Of a stretch of 6,189 nucleotides of DNA, positions 1-4,627 are shown piece by piece. Source of the stretch: an uncultured Clostridia bacterium (GTDB lineage: Bacteria; Bacillota; Clostridia; TANB77; CAG-508); the NCBI GenBank assembly GCA_947627785.1, contig CANQXC010000051.1:1-6189 (forward strand). The letters are read 5' to 3'. Positions within the stretch are counted from its first letter, which is position 1; every line of letters starts with the position of its first letter. The position numbers and the translations under genes were made by a program. The notes under the pieces were generated by a model, which saw only the letters and a list, made by a program, of their open reading frames with translations, had not been told where the DNA came from and made no database searches.

Positions 1-33
1 TTCAATGTACTTTGTTCTCTTTATTTTTTACCG

Positions 34-43
34 AGAACGTTCT
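34..43. promoter_or_regulatory. 10-bp perfect palindrome at a predicted transcription start
   Basis: AGAACGTTCT is a perfect 10-base palindrome. It lies where transcription from the leftward promoter at 46-74 should start (around position 39), so it could be an operator or a start-region element. It is not a standard Firmicutes LexA/DinR box, because the GAAC and GTTC halves abut instead of being separated by four bases. A 10-bp palindrome can also occur by chance, so the regulatory reading is inference. Confidence 0.25.
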
Positions 44-45
44 TA

Positions 46-74
46 ATTGTACCATTTTATTTTTTCATTGTCAA
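46..74 (-). promoter_or_regulatory. Strong leftward sigma-A-type promoter, proximal of a tandem pair
   Basis: On the minus strand a perfect -35 TTGACA (69-74) is followed after 17 bases by TACAAT (46-51), preceded by TGG, giving an extended -10. Upstream of the -35 (about 75-110) the minus strand is a run of A and T tracts resembling an UP element. No gene starts leftward inside the window, so the transcript leaves it at base 1. The last minus-strand bases, GTACATTGAA, resemble the start of the boxA-like antitermination segment of Firmicutes pre-rRNA leaders. I therefore infer an rRNA or tRNA operon immediately to the left. The promoter itself is directly visible; the identity of the operon is inference. 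Confidence 0.7.
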
Positions 75-213
75 TACTTTTTTGAAAACTTTTTTATTTT
101 TTTCAACAAAAAAATTAGTAACTTATTACGTTATTATTTCTTCGCCAAAAATATTACTAATTATATACATATTCTATATAATTTTAAGTCTTCATATTGC
201 TTGGTACTTTTTT

Positions 214-242
214 ATGATACTACTTTTTTATCCCCTTGTCAA
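214..242 (-). promoter_or_regulatory. Strong leftward sigma-A-type promoter, distal of a tandem pair
   Basis: On the minus strand TTGACA (237-242) is separated by exactly 17 bases from TATCAT (214-219). The DNA just upstream (about 243-290) consists of alternating A and T tracts, like an UP element. The arrangement repeats that of the promoter 168 bases further left: AAAAAAGTRTTGACAA is shared around both -35 boxes. Two strong promoters in tandem, both lacking a nearby start codon, are typical of rRNA operons in low-GC Gram-positives. An alternative is a protein gene with a long leader beyond the window edge. Confidence 0.65.
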
Positions 243-423
243 CACTTTTTTTAAAAATATTTTAAAATATTTTCAAATATCTTATTGGGCTAAATTTACG
301 TTGCCTATGTAACAACTTATTTTTAATTATCTTTTATAACATAATATGCTTATTGCAATATTTTTGTGTTAGTAATTAATTGGGAGTAGCATAGTGACAA
401 ATAATTTTTTTATTGTATATTTA
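243..423. other. AT-rich intergenic stretch between divergent promoters, no gene seen
   Basis: This stretch links the leftward tandem promoters to the rightward promoter of the small ORF. It is very AT-rich with A/T tracts at 243-290. The short open frames crossing 12-312 on the plus strand are Phe/Ile/Leu/Tyr-rich translations of T-rich DNA. They have no ribosome binding site or recognisable domain and overlap the promoter elements, so I do not call them genes. No RNA gene or strong hairpin was recognised here. Confidence 0.5.
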
Positions 424-453
424 TTGACAGTTTATCTTATTTTGTGCTATGAT
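424..453 (+). promoter_or_regulatory. Near-consensus extended -10 promoter for the small ORF
   Basis: Perfect -35 TTGACA (424-429), an 18-base spacer, and -10 TATGAT (448-453) preceded by TGC, giving an extended -10. Predicted transcription start is around 459-461. That places the AAAAGGTGAT ribosome binding site at the very 5' end of the message and leaves a leader of only about ten bases before the ATG at 471. Confidence 0.75.
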
Positions 454-470
454 TTTAAAAGGTGATAGTT

Positions 471-677
471 ATGGATGAGAATAAAAATGATATTGAAGTT
501 GTTATGGATGATAATGGCGACAATTTAGAAATTTCTCCTGTTTATGAACATCTTAATGTTGCTAAACCACAACCCAAAGAGGACAAGAAAAATATTATCA
601 TTCCTGAGGTAAAAAAGCAAGAACCTTCAAAAGAAAATTTAAATGAAAATTCAAGTAAAAGTGCAGATGAAAATTAA
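471..677 (+). CDS. Small acidic, probably disordered protein of unknown function (68 aa)
   Basis: I do not recognise a family. The predicted 68-residue product is rich in Asp, Glu, Lys and Asn, has no cysteine and no hydrophobic segment long enough for a membrane helix or signal peptide, and is probably soluble and intrinsically disordered. The first half is acidic (MDENKNDIEVVMDDNGDN); the second is a charged Lys/Glu/Pro/Asn stretch. I chose the ATG at 471 because AAAAGGTGAT sits about seven bases before it. An in-frame GTG at 462 would lie inside that binding site and at the transcription start. The case for a real gene is the setting: a strong promoter (424-453), a good binding site and an immediate terminator (678-711) make it a self-contained monocistronic unit. 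It is divergent from the leftward tandem promoters and convergent with the DUF5662 gene. Function cannot be assigned. Confidence 0.65.
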   Translation: MDENKNDIEVVMDDNGDNLEISPVYEHLNVAKPQPKEDKKNIIIPEVKKQEPSKENLNENSSKSADEN

Positions 678-711
678 AATTGGCCTATTTTTCTAAATAG
701 GTCAAATTTTT
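678..711. terminator. Intrinsic terminator, probably bidirectional
   Basis: An 11-bp stem pairs 680-690 (TTGGCCTATTT) with 695-705 (AAATAGGTCAA), with one G-T wobble and a TTCT loop, followed on the plus strand by TTTTT (707-711). It starts three bases after the small ORF's stop codon. On the minus strand the stem is followed by TTTTAATTTT, so it can also end the pgeF-DUF5662 transcript arriving from the right. Shared terminators of this kind are usual between convergent genes. Confidence 0.8.
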
Positions 712-741
712 ATCATATGGAATACTACTAAATTCTCAATT

Positions 742-1275
742 TTATTTACAATATTTATTATATAGCCTTTTCAAATTCTTCTTATTTATAGTTTTTTCTA
801 TTCCGTTTTTACTTACTTCTATATATGCATTTTCTAAAAAATTGGCTGTTTTTATATTTATGTATTCTAAATCCTTTGTTCTATTCCAATACTCTAACTG
901 ACTGCTATTCTTCCAATTCTTTCCTAAATATGTTTTTCCTGCAGCAAGAGTATCACATAACATTTCTACTGCATATTTATATGGAATTACTGGTGTTTTA
1001 TCTGGTGCTTTTGGATCATGCCAATATTCGTAGTGATGCTTATTTCTTCCTTTATGATGTAACCAAGCTTTTGAATATCCATTTGTTTTTTTCGCCTCTG
1101 TTATTGGACTATGATCTCCTACATAAAACTTTGCAGATTCTATAAATTCTGTTGGCGAATATTTAGATAAATCGTGTGCTAATCCTCTAAATGGTATACC
1201 TGCTTTTACACAAAGTTTAAATACCTTCCATTTATGTTTTGTAATTAAACAGAAATGTTTTACTGCTTTTATCAT
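742..1275 (-). CDS. DUF5662-type protein (177 aa), function unknown
   Basis: The sequence matches the pattern I know for DUF5662, a family of small proteins common in Clostridia and phages; some databases label members 'catalase' without strong support. Visible conserved features are AHDLSKYSPTEF (residues 33-44), with an adjacent His34-Asp35, and a histidine-rich segment WLHHKGRNKHHYEYWHD (71-87) with four histidines and Glu83. A third conserved block is PYKYAVEMLCD (98-108). The clustered His, Asp and Glu residues suggest a metal-binding helical fold reminiscent of HD-type hydrolases; that is inference, and no substrate is known. The C-terminus is Lys/Asn-rich. There is no signal peptide or membrane segment. 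The ATG at 1275 is supported by AAAGGAAG about eight bases upstream. The gene begins only 26 bases after pgeF ends on the same strand, so the two probably share a transcript. Confidence 0.8.
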   Translation of the reverse strand: MIKAVKHFCLITKHKWKVFKLCVKAGIPFRGLAHDLSKYSPTEFIESAKFYVGDHSPITEAKKTNGYSKAWLHHKGRNKHHYEYWHDPKAPDKTPVIPYKYAVEMLCDTLAAGKTYLGKNWKNSSQLEYWNRTKDLEYINIKTANFLENAYIEVSKNGIEKTINKKNLKRLYNKYCK

Positions 1276-1301
1276 TTTTTTCTTCCTTTCTTTTTTACTT
1301 T

Positions 1302-2135
1302 TTATTTTTTTAATTCTATTATTCCCATTTCCAAACCGTTTTGATGATTGCTTCCTCTATATGAGTGTATTTGCTTAGAATTACATACTGTACATATTTT
1401 TGAGTCTATTATATTTTCTTCTCTTAAACCTTTTTCTTTTAACATGTCTATATTTATTTTAACTGTATCTATATACCATTTTTCTTGATTTCTCTCAATA
1501 TACTTTTCTATATTATTAAATGTATTTTTGAAAATATTCTTTACATCTTCATCTACTTCAAAATGGCATTTTCTTATACTAGGACTTATACAACAAATTA
1601 TATCTTTAGGATTACAATTATATATTTCTTGCATTTTGTCTATTGTTTTTGAAGCTATTCTTTGAACTGTTCCTTTCCAACCTGAATGAACATTTGCAAT
1701 TACATTTTTTTTATTATCATACATCATTAAAATAATACAATCTGCATTTGTTGTACATATTGCAATATTTTTTTTATTTGTTAATAGTCCATCTGTTTCA
1801 GCATAAATTTCTTCAAAAAAATCTGGTTCATCTTTGTTGACCTTTTCTTTTACTTCTTCTACTACATCTTTATGAACCTGATTTGTTTTTACTATATTAT
1901 TATATTCTATCCCCAATGTATTACAAATTTTTTTATAACTTATTTTATTTTTTTCTATTTGTTCTTTTGTTAAAGTTGTATTTTTAGAGCCATATATTGG
2001 AAGTTTAAAATCATTATCTATTCCTATTGTAAATGCATGTGTAACATAATTTTCGTATTCTAAGAGTTTCCTAAATTGCAAATATTCTATGCCTTCTTTT
2101 TTTATATGAATTACATTTTCATTAGATAAGTCCAT
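1302..2135 (-). CDS. pgeF: PgeF/YlmD-type peptidoglycan editing factor (polyphenol oxidase family), 277 aa
   Basis: Member of the Cu-oxidase_4 (formerly DUF152; YfiH/YlmD) family. In E. coli the family member removes wrongly made UDP-MurNAc-L-Ser and so keeps L-Ser out of peptidoglycan stems; related proteins show laccase-like or purine-nucleoside-cleaving activity. It acts in the cytoplasm. The metal/active-site triad is present: His88 in KTNQVHKD, Cys133 in TTNADC and His150 in NVHSGWKGT. The 17-residue Cys-to-His spacing equals that of E. coli YfiH (Cys107, His124). Further family landmarks are ETDGLLT (113-119), the SPSIRKCHFEV block (184-194), and a C-terminal ICTVC...SYRG segment. Length is normal for the family. 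The ATG at 2135 is forced by an in-frame TAA seven bases upstream, yet the best binding site (AGAGGGG) is about 15 bases away, longer than usual. A promoter is visible at 2205-2233. The DUF5662 gene follows after 26 bases. The gene is not next to sepF/ylmE as in Bacillus. Confidence 0.92.
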   Translation of the reverse strand: MDLSNENVIHIKKEGIEYLQFRKLLEYENYVTHAFTIGIDNDFKLPIYGSKNTTLTKEQIEKNKISYKKICNTLGIEYNNIVKTNQVHKDVVEEVKEKVNKDEPDFFEEIYAETDGLLTNKKNIAICTTNADCIILMMYDNKKNVIANVHSGWKGTVQRIASKTIDKMQEIYNCNPKDIICCISPSIRKCHFEVDEDVKNIFKNTFNNIEKYIERNQEKWYIDTVKINIDMLKEKGLREENIIDSKICTVCNSKQIHSYRGSNHQNGLEMGIIELKK

Positions 2136-2204
2136 TCTTATTTATCAATTCCCCTCTACTATATCATTATATAATTTTATAACAATTTTGTTTCTAATAT
2201 TATA

Positions 2205-2233
2205 ATAATACACTATTATTTCCATTTATTCAA
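2205..2233 (-). promoter_or_regulatory. Predicted promoter of the pgeF-DUF5662 operon
   Basis: On the minus strand TTGAAT (2228-2233) is followed after 17 bases by TATTAT (2205-2210), five of six matches to each consensus at best spacing. The predicted start near 2198 would give a leader of about 60 bases before the pgeF ATG. A competing TATAAT overlaps three bases further on, but its spacing to any -35 is poor. Confidence 0.5.
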
Positions 2234-2281
2234 GAAATAAGCATAAAATTTGACCATATTATAATGCATATAAATGATAAC

Positions 2282-2321
2282 AGTGTATCATATATGAAAT
2301 TTTTTCCATATACAATACACT
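2282..2321. repeat. Imperfect inverted repeat between the DGR target gene and pgeF
   Basis: AGTGTAT (2282-2288) pairs with ATACACT (2315-2321), then two mismatches, then TATATG (2291-2296) with CATATA (2307-2312), around an A/T loop. It lies about 85 bases after the stop codon of the pilin-like gene and just upstream of the pgeF promoter. It could end the target-gene transcript, but the minus-strand flank has only short T runs, so I do not call it a terminator. Confidence 0.35.
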
Positions 2322-2343
2322 ATCTAATAATTTGATATTCTTT

Positions 2344-2361
2344 CACCATTATCATATGGTG
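2344..2361. repeat. Perfect 6-bp hairpin just downstream of the variable repeat
   Basis: CACCAT (2344-2349), loop TATCAT, ATGGTG (2356-2361): a perfect 6-bp stem with a 6-base loop. It lies 43 bases after the stop codon of the putative DGR target gene on that gene's strand. DGR variable repeats are known to be followed closely by a hairpin or cruciform that promotes target recognition (characterised in Bordetella phage BPP-1, where the stem is 8 bp and lies only a few bases from the repeat). The position here is compatible but further away, so the role is inference. Confidence 0.35.
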
Positions 2362-2404
2362 CTATTTATTCTGCCCTTACTCCTGATTTCAATCCATTTT
2401 CTTT

Positions 2405-2530
2405 TCACTTTATGTAGAGCTGGAGTTGCGAACCTCTGTTGTCGGAGCTGGAGCCGAAGATCGGATAGAAACCGTAACGGCAACTTGCCGAATTGCCCTC
2501 GTATAAGGTGCCTCCACGAACCACTCTGTC
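2405..2530 (-). repeat. Putative DGR variable repeat (VR) at the 3' end of the pilin-like gene
   Basis: By hand count 64 of the 120 bases at 2411-2530 are G or C, against roughly a quarter elsewhere. In the 24 codons after RVVRGG, 14 end in C with a free choice of the first two bases (ACC, TAC, GGC, TGC, TTC, ATC, TCC, AGC, GAC, AAC), whereas the rest of the gene mostly uses A/T-ending codons. This is what adenine-specific mutagenic retrohoming makes from a template rich in AAC. The frame ends in the less variable GSQLQLYIK and the stop, the usual place of the GC-rich homing signal. Variable and fixed positions cannot be told apart without the template repeat, which is not in this window. The 5' limit is approximate, since GC-rich sequence runs on to about 2550. 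Confidence 0.75.
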
Positions 2531-4015
2531 GTGAGTAAAGCAAGCCTCCGTAGTCCATTGAAATACGTTTCCTTCCAAATCATATATGTTCTTTGAACAA
2601 TCTTTATATGAAACGCTTCCTGTATAGTTTAATCCTCCTGTTTGATATACTGCTGTTAATTTTTGCGTTGAACCATGTCCTACATTTCCTGATTTTTTTA
2701 TATTATAACTTTCAGTTTCTACAAATTTCATCTCTTGATCATATGCTGCACCTTGTATCATACTACTTCCTACACTTGTCAACCCTTTATTTTTTGCATA
2801 ATTTACTTGCTCTGCATACATCCTATACCATGTTACCAAATTTATTCCATTAGTTGTTCCTGCTACTACTTTTACTGTTTGTCCAGGCGTGTCTGTATCT
2901 ACCATATTGCTAGTCTCGTATCTTCCTACATAGTATCCTTGATTCGTATATACACTCTCTACTATTTCATTATATTCTTTTTGTAAATCTGCTTTAAATT
3001 CTGCTGCTGTTTTATAACTTTTTCCTAGTATTCCGTTTAATTGATTTAAATATGTACTGCTGCCATCACAACCTGTTCCCGTTCCACTCGTGTTATCAGT
3101 TACAACATCTGGTTCCCTTAGCCCATCATTTTCTGTGTATACCTCTGTGTAAGCTTTTTCAAATAATTCTCCATTACTAGTTGCGTATAACCTTCCTGCC
3201 ATTTGTGTACAGTCTCCATGCACTTTACATACTGCCTGCCCATTTTCTACTGTTATTTTACATGGTGTTGCATCATACCCTTCCTGTCCTTTGTTTTGAC
3301 AGATGTACATATCGTTTATATCTCCTGTATGTTCTACATTATCATCTGATGTGTTTTTTATTGGTATCCATACAAATTGGTCATATGTCTTCTTTGCTTC
3401 TTCATATTCCTCATCATTTGTCCAGTCTATTTCTCCATTATTTGATAAAATATACTCTGTTGTTCTTTTTTCACCGTTAATCTCTACTGTTGCTATTAAT
3501 CTTTGTTTTGTACTTTCTAAGCCACAATATATAACAAGTCCGTCCTCAATAGATTGTTCACTAGCTCGTCCAGATACTGCAAAACCTGCTGGTATTGTTG
3601 CTACTTTTCCAAATTTATCTACATATTTTGCTGTCTCATTTCTTACATTTATACTTGCACTTTTTGTTTCTTTTATTTCAAATGTACATTTTTCTATATT
3701 ATCTGCTACTTTTATATTATTATTTAAATATATTGCTTCTTCTTCTGGTTTATATTCATAAGTATTTCCACTTTTGAATACTAACTTTGTAGCTGTTGAT
3801 TCATTTGTTATTATCTTGTTTATTTCATTTTTAGTCTCCTGTAACAGTTGTACATTTAATTTATCAAATTCTATATCTTGTACGGTCTTAACATCTAAAT
3901 CATTTAAATTTTTTCTAAAATTCATCGCTATAGTTGATACAATTCCTAATACTATTATCGTTAGAATAATATATATTACTAACATTAAAAGAGTTATTCC
4001 TTTATCGTTTCTCAT
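2405..4015 (-). CDS. Pilin-like surface protein with FGE/C-type-lectin-like domain; probable DGR target (536 aa)
   Basis: Likely a diversified surface-binding protein anchored like a type IV (pseudo)pilin. N-terminus: short leader MRNDKG, a prepilin-peptidase-like site after Gly6, then ITLLMLVIYIILTIIV and following residues as the single membrane/assembly helix (about 7-31). The Glu normally at mature position 5 is Met, as in some clostridial minor pilins. Then a coiled, Lys/Asn-rich stalk; IPAGFAVSG (141-149), DGLVIYC, FVWIPI (214-219), a cysteine cluster (about 239-269), GYYVGRYE (360-367), DLEGNVFQW (479-487) and RVVRGG (497-502). The last motifs are typical of the formylglycine-generating-enzyme/CLec fold used by DGR targets; no catalytic role is implied. 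The final ~40 codons form the putative variable repeat. I chose the ATG at 4015 because AAAGGAATGAT precedes it at usable spacing and gives a normal pilin leader; an in-frame ATG at 4027 directly abuts AAAGGA. It has its own promoter at 4065-4093. Specific ligand unknown. Confidence 0.85.
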   Translation of the reverse strand: MRNDKGITLLMLVIYIILTIIVLGIVSTIAMNFRKNLNDLDVKTVQDIEFDKLNVQLLQETKNEINKIITNESTATKLVFKSGNTYEYKPEEEAIYLNNNIKVADNIEKCTFEIKETKSASINVRNETAKYVDKFGKVATIPAGFAVSGRASEQSIEDGLVIYCGLESTKQRLIATVEINGEKRTTEYILSNNGEIDWTNDEEYEEAKKTYDQFVWIPIKNTSDDNVEHTGDINDMYICQNKGQEGYDATPCKITVENGQAVCKVHGDCTQMAGRLYATSNGELFEKAYTEVYTENDGLREPDVVTDNTSGTGTGCDGSSTYLNQLNGILGKSYKTAAEFKADLQKEYNEIVESVYTNQGYYVGRYETSNMVDTDTPGQTVKVVAGTTNGINLVTWYRMYAEQVNYAKNKGLTSVGSSMIQGAAYDQEMKFVETESYNIKKSGNVGHGSTQKLTAVYQTGGLNYTGSVSYKDCSKNIYDLEGNVFQWTTEACFTHDRVVRGGTLYEGNSASCRYGFYPIFGSSSDNRGSQLQLYIK

Positions 4016-4064
4016 TTTAACTATCATTCCTTTCTTGCTCGAATAATTAGTTATTTTCTTATTT

Positions 4065-4093
4065 ATTGTAACATTTTTTTATTTTACTGTAAA
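4065..4093 (-). promoter_or_regulatory. Predicted promoter of the pilin-like DGR target gene
   Basis: On the minus strand TTTACA (4088-4093), a 17-base spacer, and TACAAT (4065-4070) preceded by TGT, giving an extended -10. The predicted start near 4058 leaves a leader of about 43 bases that includes the AAAGGA binding site. Confidence 0.6.
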
Positions 4094-4188
4094 TTATTTT
4101 TTATATTTGTAATAAAAATTTAATATGCTTGTAATATTTCCGTAACAATTCATGTTAGCATTAATTGAACTTAGTCAGTAAACTGTAA

Positions 4189-4253
4189 ATAAACATACCT
4201 AAATTAATAGACATGTGATTTTATGTCTATTAATCTAGGTATGTTTATCTTTT
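4189..4253. terminator. 26-bp near-perfect inverted repeat, probable bidirectional terminator
   Basis: 4189-4214 pairs with 4223-4248 over 26 positions with a single A-C mismatch (4202 with 4235), closed by an 8-base loop. It is much longer than an average intrinsic terminator. On the plus strand it is followed by CTTTT; on the minus strand the arm runs into TTTATTTACAGTTT. The location, about 50 bases after the stop of the thioredoxin-like gene and upstream of the pilin-like gene's promoter, fits termination of the first before the start of the second. A relic of a small palindromic mobile element is an alternative. Confidence 0.6.
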
Positions 4254-4301
4254 ATATAAATTATTTTTAAAAGTATATTTATAAATTCTTCGTGTAAATT
4301 A

Positions 4302-4541
4302 TTATCTAATTAATCTTAATATTTCCTTTTCTGTGTAATCGTATTTACCTTCACTTATAATTTTTCCATCTATTTCTAAACCTGGAAATTTCTTTACTTT
4401 ATATCTTGCTTCTGCTGTACTATATGATACATCCTCCCATTTTAGCTCTAATCTTATGCTATTATCTTCTACAACCTTTTTTATAAACTCATAAAATCTT
4501 CTTGAATCTGTACTATTCCCTATAACTCTAACTCTTGTCAT
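4302..4541 (-). CDS. Thioredoxin-fold small protein lacking the CXXC motif (79 aa)
   Basis: The pattern matches the short thioredoxin-like (thioredoxin_3/MJ0307-like) family: a first strand RVRVIG (residues 3-8), a helix FYEFIKKVVEDN, a second strand LELKWEDV, then KKFPGLEIDGKIISEG (50-65) with the expected cis-proline Pro53 before the last hairpin. The final helix is EKEILRLI. Family members normally have G-x-G-C-x-x-C after strand 1. Here the loop reads GNSTDSRR and the whole protein contains no cysteine, so it cannot act as a dithiol oxidoreductase. It may serve as a binding or scaffold protein; function unknown. No signal peptide. The start at 4541 has a textbook GGAGG (4551-4555) nine bases upstream. 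It follows the phosphofructokinase gene after 86 bases on the same strand, and a weak promoter is visible in the gap, so it may be expressed alone. Confidence 0.7.
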   Translation of the reverse strand: MTRVRVIGNSTDSRRFYEFIKKVVEDNSIRLELKWEDVSYSTAEARYKVKKFPGLEIDGKIISEGKYDYTEKEILRLIR

Positions 4542-4592
4542 TTTTTCTTACCTCCATTTAATACTAATATCTTGCATACTTTAATATCTAAA

Positions 4593-4621
4593 ATTATAAT
4601 ATATTACTTACAATATATTAA
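4593..4621 (-). promoter_or_regulatory. Weak candidate promoter for the thioredoxin-like gene
   Basis: On the minus strand a perfect TATAAT (4593-4598) lies 17 bases after TTAATA (4616-4621), which matches the -35 consensus at only four of six bases. It overlaps a purely A/T 9-bp inverted repeat (4597-4605 with 4612-4620). In DNA this AT-rich a -10-like hexamer is common by chance. Confidence 0.3.
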
Positions 4622-4627
4622 CTTTAA

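Noticed and set aside
34..43. LexA/DinR SOS box
   Set aside because: The Firmicutes box needs GAAC and GTTC separated by four bases; here the halves are adjacent.
12..312. Two overlapping plus-strand open frames of 76-80 codons
   Set aside because: They translate T-rich DNA into Phe/Ile/Leu/Tyr runs, have no ribosome binding site or domain, and run straight through the leftward promoter elements.
2405..2550. Recent horizontal insertion of a GC-rich fragment as the cause of the GC jump
   Set aside because: The NNC codon bias, the position after RVVRGG and the intact frame to a conserved terminus are explained better by DGR mutagenesis of AAC codons. It remains an alternative if no template repeat is found.
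2352..2558. Alternative minus-strand frame and a plus-strand frame across the GC-rich 3' end of the pilin-like gene
   Set aside because: These frames are open only because the variable repeat has few A/T-rich stops. The long 536-residue frame with conserved domain motifs runs through the same bases and ends in LYIK-stop.
3181..3761. Plus-strand open frames antisense to the pilin-like gene
   Set aside because: Shadow frames with no binding site, promoter or recognisable domain; the minus-strand frame has clear family motifs.
4597..4620. 9-bp A/T-only inverted repeat after pfkA as a terminator
   Set aside because: The stem has no G-C pairs and only a short T run follows on the minus strand. 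It overlaps a candidate -10 box and is plausible by chance in this AT-rich DNA.
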